From Formicarius rufipectus (lineage: Eukaryota; Chordata; Aves; Passeriformes; Formicariidae), in the NCBI GenBank assembly GCA_013399695.1, contig VXAU01001252.1:687744-751743 (forward strand): a DNA stretch of 64,000 nt, in the 5' to 3' direction. This document shows, one piece after another, positions 34,803 through 47,539 of the stretch (positions are counted from its first letter, which is position 1; every line of letters starts with the position of its first letter). A program made the translations under genes and the position numbers. A model generated the notes under the pieces. It was not told where the DNA came from and ran no database searches. It saw only the letters and a list, made by a program, of their open reading frames with translations.

Positions 34803-37164
34803 GAAATATATAAGCAGCCATCTGGTTCCCAATTTTTGACTAGCGCTCTTTGTCAAGAAAGAAAAAAGAATTCTCAGATATTATTTCCTAGTTCTGAAAC
34901 ACTGGCAAATGAGGAGAACAAATCCCCAAATTCTGACCTGAATATAAAATGGGGACAGAATTTTTTGCTTTTTATTTATCTTGCTCTGATTAATTCATTT
35001 AAAAGCAATTGTCTTAGTTCTGTTCTCATTTACGCCTCTGTGAAGTCGGCAGAGTAGTTCTGGGTTTACACCACCCCTTTAGGAGCAGAATCTCCTCCTG
35101 ATGAAATGGGGTGGGGGCGTGGGGGAAATTAAAGTGAAAACAATCACTGTGAAACCATTTTATATTTTTCTAAATGGGCAACAAAGACAGCTGGGAAGTG
35201 GTCCTTTGCTGCTAAATTTTTCAGGCAGGATTCACATTTCTCTCAGATGTTTTTGAAAAGGAATGACAAAACTTTGCAAGACCTTTAGAAACAAAGAACA
35301 AGCTCTTTGCTATCTCAGCAGTAAGTTCCAAATTCTTAGACTGCATTTAGGTTTCTCTGAGCATAATATTTGATTATTGGCAATATGTTTCCAGTTAAAT
35401 ATTTCATATAGTGCATAAAGGCCTCTTCTGCTCTCAAGCATTCTCTAGGTATTAGTGAAAACAGTGGATTTGTAGATTTATCTGGTGCCTGAATACCTTT
35501 TGATGCAAATTGTTTCAGAGCAGGATTGCAGCTTTTCATGGTCATTTAATGTTGCCTCTATATTCAAGAAATCAGAATGATGTATCTAATGTAGGTAGGC
35601 TGTCAGCAAATCTTCTCTGGAGAGATGGTGCCAATTGTCACAGATACGACTGAAATCCAAATATTCTCCAAGTCCACAAAGATCCACATGGACTTCTTTC
35701 TGTTCTCTGTGAGCAGCAGTGCCACACTCAGGACTCGTGCGAGATGAAAAGGTGTACAACGGGCTGCAAGGGCAGCTGGGAGGGGCTCAGCACCAGCATT
35801 TTCAGAATAAAACCAAATATGCAGCTATAACTGCATTCTCTGAGATCTATGACATATGAGGCATGTGCTTAACCTGCAATCGGAGATTGTGTTTATCTGC
35901 CTGCTCCTGGGCTACTTCTGCCTGAGGCTGAAGGCCTTTGGAAGGGCAACAGCCTGTAATGGATTGCAATATGTTCCAGGGACACCCCGAATTCAAAGAG
36001 AGTGAGGAGCGAGAGAACTGTGAAGATCAGGTATTGGGTGAACATGGCAATACTGATGGGCAGGAGTCCCTGGGTCTACTTGCCATTCAGGTGCACAGCC
36101 CTGATGTGATGGCACCACAGAGCTGCTGCTTATAGAAATGGTCAATCATAACAGGAACTTGGCATAACCATGTTGGCTTTAAGGGTGCTCATCATCATAG
36201 AATTTGCTTAAATATGCCCTTCCCCACCAATTGCCTTGCTAGTTTAGGAACTGCCTCATTTCTTTAGATCCTTTTGTCCTGTCTGAAGAATTAACCCTAA
36301 CCTAGTCATCATTTCTGAGTCTGAGCAAAATATATACATGCTGATGGGGCATGGATATAGCACACAGCAGGGAACTGCTTGGGGTTTGCTTACTGAAGGT
36401 TTTATACATGCATGCTGTATTTCTGCTTGTTTTCCATCAGTCCAGCTACTAAACTAAACCCACACTCACATAGTTCATTAATCTTCTATGCATCTATGCC
36501 ATTAATATTCTAGTAATCCAATCATTGTATCTTTAAATTAATAGAAGTCAGCATTCCTAAAAAGATTATACACTTCTACATCAGCCATGTGTCTAATAGT
36601 AACATGGATCCTAACTGTCCCTCATGATGAGTACACAGGTAATATAAGTATGGCTGGGATCTCACTTTAATCCTTAAGAGCACTCTTAATTCCCCAGGCA
36701 CCAGTGCTAAGGCTGAGACATCATGTTTTCCAGCAGGCTTTGTAATCTGTGCACTGTTATGAGACTGTAGCAGCTGAATGGTGTTATCAGAAATGGGGAA
36801 AGCAAACAACTCTTAGCCAACTGTGCTCTGTTCTGGGAACGTCTCAGGGAGTTAAGAAAAGAAAATGCTTAAGGAAAGCATCCAGCTCCTCCTGTTCCTG
36901 TGATAGCTGCATGGAAGACAACCCCCAGCAAAACAAAACAAAACAAAAACCCACCACCACAGAAACCCAAACAGCTCCATTGATTTATTCTTAGCGGTCC
37001 ACAGTCTGTAGCTGTGCCTAGAAGGCCATCTGGACACCTTCACTGAAGCAAGGATTTATTTTGTGTCATAAGATCAGCTCTCATTGAAGTGAGTTCACCA
37101 AGCAAAGGCATCAGAAGTTCAACACCTTTTGTTTGCCCTTCCAGTTTAATAATATGAGACTTAT

Positions 37165-37340
37165 TGCCAGGTTGCCCAGGGAGGCTGTGAATGCTCCAGC
37201 CATGGCAGTGTTTAAAGCCAGGTTGGAGAAGGCCTTGAGCAACCTGGTCTAGTGGGAGGTCCCTGCCCATGGCAGAGGGCTTGGGACTAGATGAACTTTC
37301 ACATCCCTTCCAACCCTTAACATTCTATGATTCTGTGATA
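37165..37340 (+). mobile_element. CR1 LINE fragment, 3' end
   Basis: The stretch contains GCCCAGGGAGGCTGTG, GCAACCTGGTCTAGTGGGAG and CCCTTCCAACCC, and ends in ATTCTATGATTCTGTGA, the short tail repeat diagnostic of CR1. It is a severely 5'-truncated copy of the chicken-repeat-1 retrotransposon, the main LINE of birds. It holds only the 3' untranslated end and no reverse-transcriptase sequence. The 76-codon minus-strand frame across it is spurious. Confidence 0.95.
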
Positions 37341-40300
37341 TCAGCCAGGCAGGTTTCTGTCACACATTCCAGTGTGCAGAGGAGATGCTGTTTTCAAAAG
37401 CAGAAAAAAAATAAAGTTTAGGATCTTGCTGGTGACAGTCTACTCTTTCTAATTTCAGTGCTGTTTGGCAGTTTCTGCTCTACTACATTTGTTTCTGGCA
37501 TATAAACACGGCAGAGCAAAAGGCACAGGCATCTTTCAACAGTGAGGAACAGACCTGGACATCAAATCACCTCTTTGTGTTTCCCTCTGGCAACTATGAC
37601 TAGGGTATGTTGTTAATTTTCCTAGCTATAAGTTATTCTAAGACTGGTGAAGAAGACTAGAAAAGCCTAGAAAAGTACTATTTTTTTTTATTATTTGTGG
37701 TCAGATTTGCTGAATGTTTTGAATTCCTCTGGGATTTTTCAGGGCAAAATTTTGTGACTGTATTTTGTGACTGTAGATCCACAAGAGATAGTTGTGAGAT
37801 GTGAATTCCTGTCCTCGGGATCCTGTGATAAGCTCTTGTTGCAGATTTTCTCTCACTATTTTCATATCCTAGTTGATCGGTATAAAATGACTAAAACCTG
37901 AGAGATGGATTTATTTTTTAACTAATGCAAATAATCATGTTGGTTATAATTGTTATTAGGGCTCCTTTGGGATTCTGTTGTTACAAGCACTCAACCCTTT
38001 TGTCTCTCCTTTGGGTCTCCAGGCTATGTTGCAATTTATAAAGATACCAGACCTTAGGCTAAATCAATGTCCTTAGGGTTATGAGATGTTGCTAAATATC
38101 AAAACAAAATCCCAGTGTTCCAGTTCTTTAACTTCGCTATGTTTAATTAGCCATTCCAATTAACCTTCCCTTTGTGTTCCCTCATGTTTAAAGGGTTATA
38201 TTAAAAGTACTGTAGAATTAAAGCCATTTAAAATATGCTGAGTATATTTCAAGGCATTCAGAAAGCCTCTTACATGAAGCTGTCCTCATTTCAGTTTCAC
38301 TAATGACTGGTCACTGGGGGCATATTTTCAAACCTCTGCTCCTAGGTTGCAGAAATTGTAACAATATACCTACATGTGCATCCAGGTCACAGCATGCTCA
38401 AATGGGAAATCACTTCTGCAGGTCTCTCACTGCATTGCTATACATGCCTGTGGGCACAAAGGACATGTGAGGGAAGACATACGCATTCTTGCTCTGAGAA
38501 TTTAGACACTGCCAAGCATTTAGTCAACCTTTTTTTGCTCAGAGGCCTGACAGAAAGACTAACACCGAATCAGTATTGCTGAATTCTGGTTTCTGAGGTG
38601 CTCCAGATAATTCCCAGACTTAGAAAAAACAGCAGTGTGAGAAATAAGGGAAAGGTCATGGGGAAACACTAAGCTTCTCATCCCAAGTAGTTCATAAAAT
38701 CATATTCCTGTGTTCTTGTAGACAGAGGAAAAGTATCAACTAAAAACCTGTTCAAACAGTAAGTTACAAGAACAACAAATTACCAGCATTTTCTGTGGCC
38801 TGTGCACCCACCCACACCTCATGCCAGGGACCTGGTCTGTTCAGAGTGATGGGATAGGAGGGTCTCCAAAACAATTCCTGTAGTCTTTAGGAACCTATGC
38901 ATTTGGAAATGTATGCTGAGAGCACTCAGTGAGGTAGGAGAATACTATTATACCCATTTTATTATGCCCAAGGGTGAGTACGATTTTTAGATTTATATTA
39001 GGCAGCTTTTCACTTATTATTCTCTGTGCCTAACTCTCTGGATGCATTTTATAAGTCATCAGGATTTAACTCATGGCTATGGATTTTGTTATGGGAGACC
39101 AGGTACCTAAAAAATCTCTAAACTTGTCCAGTGTCATTCTGCATGCCTGGTGGAAGAACTAGGAAAAAAATCCAGTCCATATATCTAATCCCTGACTCTT
39201 CCCCAGGCAACTTTCTCCAGCAGTTGTATTGAAAGATCATTTTAATTCATAGTTTTGTTTGTTGGAGGATATGAATTTCTCTGGGGTGAAATATGATGAC
39301 AAAAACAGCATTTATTTTTCTATTTTCTGTATTTGGAAGGAGTTGGGATAATTCTAAGACCAGACTACAGTGTTATTTAAGTTAAATTTTTTCCCTCAAG
39401 GAATTTGTCTTTAGATCTTTTAGTCTTTATAGAGGATAGGGAGGAAAAACAAAGGGGATGTTTATTTTATTGACACTGTGATATTAGAGGCTTTCACTTA
39501 AGAAATCTGTTGGAGTCTGTCTTTGTTTTCTAAGACAAGATCAGTTAAAAATATATCAAGTTTTGTGTTAAATAGTTTGATGGCATAAATTCAATAAAGA
39601 CATTGTCTAGTGTCCTCACTGTGTGAGTCGTATGAGATACAAAGGATGCTAAGAAAAGCAAAGATTCATTTCCCTTTCCTTCTTCCTCTCCTCTGCTTTT
39701 CATTGGCAATGGTAAAGTTCAACTGCAAGACATGTGATTGTAATATAATCAAATAACCTGCTGGTGTCTCATAAAGAAGTACTGGTTGTTTAAACGACTA
39801 TTCATAAGAGACTTAGATGTTTCATAGCTGGTGATGGTTTAAGATTCAGATAACATCAAGTCAGTTGAAGTATGAGCTTCAGCTCCTTTGAAAATGCACA
39901 AAGAACAAAGCCAACAGCACTACTGATGACTGACTAGTTAGGGGAGAAGAAAACAACGAATATATTTAGGATTTTTATCAAGCCTGCAGAAGAATCTCAA
40001 TGTAAGCAGCTCTATAGGCATGTGATAAGCATCACAGAAACTAGAGATAGTGAAAGCTGAAGAAAATGGGACATTTAGTATGTCTAGCTCCACAGTAACA
40101 TAGTTTATATAGAGAAGAGAGATGGCTAAATATAAATCATTCTCTAACAATTCTTCAGGGCACATTGCTGGGAAATACTTGCTAACAATGTGATCAGTTT
40201 ATTTTGTATATTGACTTTGAAACCCGTGCAGAGAAGGAGAGAGGTGCTACTCTACCCATGTGCTGAAGAACTACCAGTTCTGCCTGGCAGGGAGCAACCA

Positions 40301-42297
40301 ACCTTGTGCCTTTTGCACAACCCTTCCTTAAGGATGCTTCCACAGCAGATGCCGAGGCTTGAGCTCACTCCAGGAGTAACTCTTTCATAGCGAGACATGC
40401 CTACAGTAGCACAGCTCTGCGGGGAAGCTCATGTTAGGGAACAAAAGCACTCTAGGAGAACTTAGATGTAGAGAAGTATTTTTTGAGATTCATTTATTAG
40501 CCACTGTATTGCTAATTGCTGATCCCCTGTTGAGCTAACCTCAAGTTCGATGGGAACAGTGTTTATGAACCTGGTACTTTAAAGAGGAAATTTGGGGTAA
40601 AACAAAAAGTATATGTAGCATTGATCTTTGAAGATGCATTGTTTTGCCTTATCAGCAAAGGTGCATTCAAAAATCAGGCAGTTGCCACTAAGACTGAGAA
40701 ATAAAACAACAACAACAAAAAATCCCTCCCTTTGCTTCAGGCTTTTGGATGCACTGGATTAAGTTCACTGCTAATTAGACACAATTGTGAAGCACAATTA
40801 TTTATGAACCTTCTATGGGCCGAATTCATGAAAGGAATAACGAGTATGTATTTCCCTTTTGTAGAATTTTAATGAAGAAATGGCATTACTATTCATTATT
40901 TATCCACTTTCAAATTGTAATGAATAGTTCTACTGGCAAACACCAAATTTCTGTATTTACAGAAAGGCAGAACAAGTGTAGATAATAACACAGTTCAGTA
41001 TGTATGAAATTCCGTAATTCTATAAATATAGAAATAAAGAAATTATCACCACAACTATTCATTAAATTTTGAAAGTTGTAAATAATAAATAGGAATAACA
41101 TTTATTCATTAAAATTCTCCAAACAGAGAATATCGAGTCTTTCTTAAATAAATGCAGCACAATATTTCTGAAAGAAAGCTGGGTTTTGATGATTTTAATT
41201 TTTTTTTCCTTTTGACATTGTTTCATATGCTGCCTTTATCCTAAATGCATTTTAAATAACTTTAACCCGTGTGTTTTCATGAAAAGTTGAAATAACACAT
41301 TATGCTGCAAAACAAAGATGATTTAGGGAGCCTGTCTTCCCTGGCTGAACAAACACTTTAGCACCATTCTGGCCATGTGCCTCTTAAAGAAAACACATTT
41401 ATGTCCACCTTCCTGCAAGGTATCAGTGGCATTCACGTGTGCTGGACCCCCATATGTGAAGATGAGGATAAAATGGGGCACTGCGATTGCTTAGCTCCCC
41501 AAACAGCCCAGTTGGATTGCAGAGCCTTCAGCACCCAATTTCCATGTGAATTTTGCAGTGAGATGACTCAGCGAGTGGAAACCAAAGCTCAGCAGCAGCA
41601 GCAATGGCAGGACTCAGCACAGAAAGCATTGGAGTGCTCAGTAGCACAGGCAGGACTGCATGGGTTGCCTCTGATGGTTTTTAAGCTAAGAAGTGCCAAT
41701 ATATGAACAAAAATCCAAATAAAGGTTTTCCTATAATTTGGTTTAATACAGCTGGGAACTGAGCCCAATGTCTCTCCCCCGGCCAGTGTCACTCCTGTCC
41801 TCCAGCCATGGCTTTCCCAGTTTCTCCAGCAGAGCCTTGTTGTCCTCTGCTTGTGGGGCCATGAAATCAGTGCTGAAGGTTGAATTCATGTAACTTAAGA
41901 AATGTCTTCCCTTAAAAATACACCTAAAACTTAATTATGTATTGTATTAATTAATCTTCAGAGAGCTCAAACTTCAATACTATTTTAATTCCTTATACAG
42001 TAATTAAACTCTTTGAATCTAATAAGAACATAGAGATTGACTTTTTAAACTTCAGTGGAGTCCAGGATATTAGAAAAAAATCTTGCAGATGAGTTAATTA
42101 TGGACTTCAATACTTAGTATTTTGGCCCAGTGTAGGCAAATATCAAGGGCTGGACAGGTGGTTCTTCAAGTTTAGGGCACCTCTCACACTGCTCACCAAG
42201 AACAACTCTGCTATTAAAATTTTATTTCCAAGTAAAGAAATACCTTTTCTTTTTACAAATAAGAATCTGAGGTCCTGATAAATCTTACCAAGTTTAA
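37341..42297. other. Unique sequence, no gene found
   Basis: Frames reach at most 109 codons (41377-41706), the latter inflated by a short CAG run. A 13-bp unit, ATTTTGTGACTGT, is tandemly duplicated at 37749-37774. Segments at about 40480-40700 and 40740-40880 have clustered homeodomain-type cores and could be conserved noncoding DNA. No transposon is recognised. Confidence 0.5.
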
Positions 42298-42410
42298 CCA
42301 TAGGATCACAGTCTGGTTTGGATTGGAAGGGACCATAAAGATCATCTCATTCCAACTCCCTGGCCTGGGCAGGGACACCTTCCTTTAATCAGGTTGCTCA
42401 AAGCCCCATT
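42298..42410 (-). mobile_element. CR1 LINE fragment, 3' end, reverse orientation
   Basis: Read on the plus strand, the segment shows TTGGAAGGGACC, AAGATCATCTCATTCCAACT, GGGCAGGGACACCTTCC and AGGTTGCTCAAAGCCCC. These are the reverse complement of the CR1 3' region. The terminal tail repeat at the 42298 end is degraded. It is a short, old, 5'-truncated copy without coding sequence. Confidence 0.93.
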
Positions 42411-42470
42411 TACAGAGAGATCTGTTCACATGATGAGATGTTTCTTTGTCATGATAATATAAATAATATT

Positions 42471-42515
42471 TAACATTCTAAATATTCTAGAATGTTTAGA
42501 ATAACATTCTAAATA
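42471..42515. repeat. 28-bp near-perfect palindrome with a direct repeat
   Basis: Bases 42475-42502 read as a palindrome centred on TCTAGA, with one mismatched pair in 14. A 14-bp unit, TAACATTCTAAATA, occurs at 42471-42484 and again at 42502-42515, so the right copy abuts the palindrome. It lies about 60 bp beyond the CR1 fragment. It may be a small inverted duplication, a hairpin-forming AT-rich site or the remnant of a short terminal-inverted-repeat element. Confidence 0.85.
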
Positions 42516-45500
42516 ACATAATTTAGAATTGAATAATATGGACGTACGTCTATATGAGTGTAGCTCACCCCAGTCACTTCCAAGAATGACAGCAGAAAAA
42601 ACAGTCCAGAAAAACACAGAACTGGTCACAGGGTGCTTCTCTTTTAATGCTGTGTCTCTAAAACTTGGTTTATCTTGAAGGAAGAAATTCAGTGAGCAAA
42701 TACACTACTTAAAATCATTTTCACTAGGATTAAGTGTAGTGCTTGAGTCCTTTGAGACAATGAGGCATTACCATTATTTCAAAGAAAATTCTTTGCCTTT
42801 TCAGGAAGTTATGTCCTGGCATATATTAGGTGCAGTGTGGGTTGAAAACCTATTCTGGAAAGCAGCAGGAGGAGTTAAAGTTGGCATGGAAATGGTGGGT
42901 TTTCCCCTGGTAGGGGACACGAGAGCACTGGGGGAACATCATGGTGCCCTTCCCAGCAAGCAGCAGGGCAAGTGCCAGCACAGCAAAGGCTCTGCTGTGG
43001 TTGTACCCAAATGCTTTCTGGTTTGTGTCCTGCCTCTGTGTAATGTGGAGAGGAAAAGCCAAAGGCTGGTGGGCTGGGCAGGAGGCTGCAGGGCTCACCA
43101 AGCCACAGTAGCCTCAGGACTCTCAGCAGCTCAGGGTCTTGAGCAGCTCAAACCAGGACTCCTCGTTAGATGGAAACTGCATCTGCATCTTTCACACAGC
43201 ATTTCAAGGATCTCCACGTGGTTTTCAATGGCTGAACCAGGACTTATAACCCCAAGTAATCCTGGCCTCCCTCCATAAGGGCTCAGTTACAGATGATGGC
43301 ATGCAGCCCTTGCCATCAGATTAGCTTAAAAACATATGTTTGGCTCTGGTGTTTTGGATCTTTCTTCAGCAAGCTGCTTTGCCTTGCTTTTCAAGTTTGC
43401 TTTCTTGTATGTAACATTTACATCACGATCAAAAAAACAATTTTACACATAATAAAGTTTAACTATGAGATATTTTTCATTTCAAAACTAAATAACAGAC
43501 ATTTAAGAGAATATTCACTTTTTTTAATGACACACATGATAGTATTTTAAAACACCAAATGACATCCACCGTAAATTTTTTGATCTTCCTCTAGCAAATC
43601 CTCAATGACCAAGGTTTGCCCATATTTTTGTTCATTTTTTTTCTTAAGATGTTTTACTGCTTTTGGTAGAACTAACATCTGCTTCTCCAGGGGCTCCCCT
43701 ATTTATGACAATTGGATATGTTTTTGAAAATTCTTTGAATTAAACTTAGCCTGCTCAGAAGTGTTTCCACAGGAGCTGACTGTACATACAGAGTTTTCAC
43801 TGATGACATTTGACAGAGCTGTTAATCCCTCTTGACTCTGACGTATGATACCACATTACAGGAGCTGGAGCGATCCAGTGATATACACACATGCAAAATA
43901 ACATTTACCTATTAGTTACTGTTTGTTCTGTTCAAAAGCAAAGTCCCTGGAACAAGCTGTTTCATCCACAAAGAAGGAAGGAGGTGATTTTCCCCATTAA
44001 TATTGCTCCTCAGCCTACTTCTGGCACGGCCACGGCACCTTCCCCTGGCACAGGGTGGCTGGCAGTGACGAGAGAGGAGGTCCCGCTGCCCTGTGCTGGT
44101 CCAACGCAGCCCCTCCAGCAGCAGCCACTTTGCTTCTCCCATTCAAACAAGCAAATTTTGCCAGGACTTCTGTTTCAGCCTTCTGCAGAATGAAATACAA
44201 GAGGATAACTGTGAAAAGAAAAACATTTTTGTCAGCTGAGTCTCAGCTATCACATCAACAGCCATATTCTTGTGTGTAAATGATCTTTAAAACAAACAAA
44301 CAAAAACACAAAAAAACCCCCAACCAACCAACCAACCAACCAACCAAACCCATTAAAAAAACCAAACCAAACAAAAAACCCACTCCAAAGTGCAAGAATC
44401 TTTTGGGATTGTTGCTGATGAAATCTTTTGCTTTCTCTAATGAGTGATAGTCCTTAGAGATTTGCCATGAATTGTAAGAAAAGCAAGGTGTTGCAATGTA
44501 ATGCAACATTATGATTTAAATGGGATATTATCTGATTATCATTTCTCTTAAGTGCTGAATTTGAAGAATCTTTTTCAGCACACTCTTACGAAGGAAAAAA
44601 AAAGACCCTCTAAAAAAGAGAAGTGATACTTCTGCATTGAAGTGATATCTGTGCACTTCATAAATTTGATTGCAAATACAATACTAAGTATGACACTCTT
44701 TATGTTGGAAATAGAAAAATAAATATTTTCAGTTGTTTTCAATTCTCTAAATCAAAATACTAAGTGGAATCTTCCTCAGTAGCCTTTCTGGTCTTTTTAC
44801 ACATATTTGAATTTTTGCATTTTGGTCAGAATGAAATATCTGTGACAACATTAAAAAGAAAAAAAATCTTCTTTTGATGAAGTAAACTCATTTAAAGTTG
44901 TATGACTTGAATGAACATGGACAATAGGAGACTTCTTTAACTAAAGAAAGATGTATTGATTCCTGAATATGCAATGTTTTTGACTTTGTCTGGAAAGGCA
45001 TTTCCTTGGTCATGAGTACCAGGTCCTTTCACTGATTACATATTATGCCTTCTTCTCTTCCATACATCTAATTATTTCTACAATTAAAATAGATTGCGTG
45101 ATCTTTCATCTAAATCTTTCTCTTTAAGAAAAAGAGAATTTAAAACTTAATTTATGAACTCTGATCTTATTAACCTTTCATTTGATTTGCTTCTGGGCCT
45201 TGATCTTGTAAACAGGCTATTATACTTTCTGCTGTTTTATTCAGTATGTGCTATTTCAAGACACTCCAAAAACTAAAGTTCACCTGTACAACCTACGCTA
45301 AACCTTTTCTCTCTTCTGTTTTTTTGTTTAGTGTTCTGAGTCTCACAGTTTGCCTCAAACCTTAAGAAAAAAGAATTATTAAACAGTTTACATTAATAAT
45401 TAAGAACTTTGTTGTCTTCTGCCAGTGGTTTTTCAAGCAATCCCTTTCTGTCCAAAGCACGCAGTTATTCTCACTTTCACCTCCTCCTGAAGGAATTTGT

Positions 45501-46386
45501 GCTCTCCATTCCTGTTGCTGTTTCTTCAGACGCACTTTGTTTATTTCCTTTGTCTCAGCTGCTTCTATCAGCCCAGATTGTCTTTATTTCCTTTTTCTTC
45601 TCCCCTCTGTCTTGATTTCTTTCCCTCTTCTATAGACATCAGGACCTTAGCTTCCAAAAATTAGGCAAACTGCTTCTTTTCCTTCGAAGTTTTCACCTCC
45701 TTATTTATTCATCTTGGTTTATGAATGCTCTGCCCTCTATTTTTCATTCCTTTTATTGCAGTCTTGCATCTTCTTCCTTATTCTTAAATTTTTGGAATCC
45801 TACCTTGTTCTCCAGCTCAGATCTTATTATGACCCTGGGTTTCCTCTCCTCTGAAATGCCACCTCTGCCTGTGGCTGCCGATGGGCACTTCTGCTTCCAT
45901 TCTCTTGCTGGTTCTCAGGGTGAGGGAAGGTGTTTCTCAAGGATGCACAGCTACATCTCTCAGGAGCAAGAGCTGCACCAGTTTAGATTGGTTCCCTTCT
46001 CATTGATCTCATCCTACCCTTGAATTTCAGATGGGGCCAAGTTCCTTCCTCTGGGCATTAGAGACCCACAGCCTGGACATGGTTTGGTGCTGTGAGGCAA
46101 CACCACCTAGTTGCCCAACCTTGTCCCAATGTGCCCAACCATGTGTTCTCTGAAGCTCAAGGACTATTGGGACTAGCTCAGCTAATGCTCAGTGGGCACC
46201 CTAAATTATCTGCTATTTGCATCCTTTACCTTATTTGTTTGGAGCCTTTTCCCTAGAAGTCTGGACACTGGTTTCTTTTGCTGGGAGAAAGCAAGTAGCA
46301 TTACTGAGTTTGCTGAAGGCCATGGGATTTTGTGGAGGTCAAAGATGGGGAGCTGGTTATTTCCAAAAGAAGTTCAAGACTGTTTT
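42516..46386. other. Unique and low-complexity sequence, no gene found
   Basis: The 179-codon frame at 42739-43278 has no recognised domain and lies in locally GC-rich DNA. A G-free A/C tract lies at 44289-44393. From about 45400 to 45860 the plus strand is visibly pyrimidine-rich. No transposon body or RNA gene is recognised. Confidence 0.5.
44289..44393. repeat. A/C-only low-complexity tract with (CCAA)7
   Basis: About 105 bp contain no G and only three T on the plus strand. Within it are AAAC/AAAAC units and seven perfect CCAA units (44320-44347). The minus-strand frame over it encodes a hydrophobic Gly/Leu/Val/Trp string that is purely a product of the repeat. Confidence 0.9.
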
Positions 46387-46390
46387 AAAA

Positions 46391-46475
46391 CAAAACAAAA
46401 CAAAACAAAACAAAACAAAACAAAACAAAACAAAACAAAACAAAACAAAACAAAACAAAACAAAACAAAACAAAA
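46391..46475 (+). repeat. (CAAAA)17 microsatellite
   Basis: Seventeen perfect tandem CAAAA units, preceded by AAAA. The lack of any interruption suggests recent expansion or strong polymorphism. The two plus-strand frames of about 100 codons that cross it owe their length to the array, which translates as a Lys-Thr-Lys-Gln-Asn repeat, and are not genes. Confidence 0.97.
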
Positions 46476-47539
46476 CTGTTCTGTATTTAAGATCAGATTT
46501 TTGTAATTTCTCTGCTTAAAAAGCTTGTTTTGTTTAACTTAACATGCAAAGGAAGAGTGAAGAGATAGTAGATTAGGTTTTAATATTTATTTTTAAATAA
46601 ATACCACAAGGTAGACTCAAATAAAATCAGAGGTTTGACTTCAGAACTAGTAAGAAGGCAAAAGGAAAAAGGGGTTGGGATTTTTTCAAGAAGAAACAAC
46701 TAACAGTCCAAACTACAGTTCACTTCAATAATGAGAGCTTTAGGGGAAGTCCAGGCAAGAGAATTAGTTTGGTTTGACTCTACGGTGACTGAATTCACTA
46801 TTAGCAGTTCAGATTTTACCCTGGTCTTAGTCTTGCCAAGTTATAAGGATAAAGAGCCCATGCTCCAATATGTGCAAAGGGCTGGAAAGATGGTGAGAAG
46901 TGCTTTTAATTCTCTCTGTGTAATATTGTAAGGCTGGAGTTCTGCAGAATGTGGTAAAATTGCATTGAAAATACAAAATCAAATATATATGCAGGAGACA
47001 AAGCCATGCTGGATTGCAGAATTTTTCCACTTTTGATTCATTTAAAATATGTAACCAAGAAAGGTGATTAATACAATGAAGAAACACTTCTTTTCCTCTT
47101 GTATTTTTTCTTTGTTTTCTTTCTTTTTTTCTGTTACTATCTTTTCCTAGTTGCTAGCTATAAATTCTTTTCTACTTATCCCTTTATACAAACCAACCTG
47201 CCCAAATAGGGTTGGTTTGGGGTTCAGTATTTATCTTTCATGAATCATCATTTTATTAGCATGCTGCAAATTTTAGTACTTTGGGTTTTGTTTTATTTCC
47301 AATGGCTGTGTATGGTCTTTTCACACAGTTTTGGTTGCAGCAGTGAAAATCCAGAATAACCAGTGCATGAGAGAGTGGCCTGACACACACACAGAGACAC
47401 AGGCATACACAAGTGTATGGGTGTAACTTTAGCAGAGCAGGGTGCCACCCATATTTCTTGTACAGAGGAAACAGAAGTTAATTTGTAGGTTGGTGAGAGA
47501 GAGCTTGTGACACTGCACTCCATTTCACATCAAGAGACA

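Larger units (their letters stand above)
30931..37164. other. Unique sequence, no gene found
   Basis: The largest frames are 131 codons (+) and 137 codons (-), overlapping each other at 32068-32490. Both run into the poly(T) at 32434-32460 and are chance frames. A/T homopolymers lie at 31874-31896, 33663-33676 and 34786-34802. A 14-bp palindrome, GAGCAATATTGCTC, lies at 32591-32604. A short CAAAA array of about four units is at 36929-36950. No transposon body is recognised. Confidence 0.5.

Noticed and set aside
42739..43278. 179-codon open frame (+)
   Set aside because: No recognisable domain, no flanking exon signals, and an 83-codon frame is open on the opposite strand over the same GC-richer patch. 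Treated as chance.
44255..44509. Hydrophobic 84-codon minus-strand frame that looks like a membrane segment
   Set aside because: The Gly-Leu-Val-Trp string is produced by the A/C-only low-complexity tract.
46192..46519. Two frames of about 100 codons with a Lys/Asn/Gln/Thr repeat
   Set aside because: The repeat is the (CAAAA)17 microsatellite read in frame.
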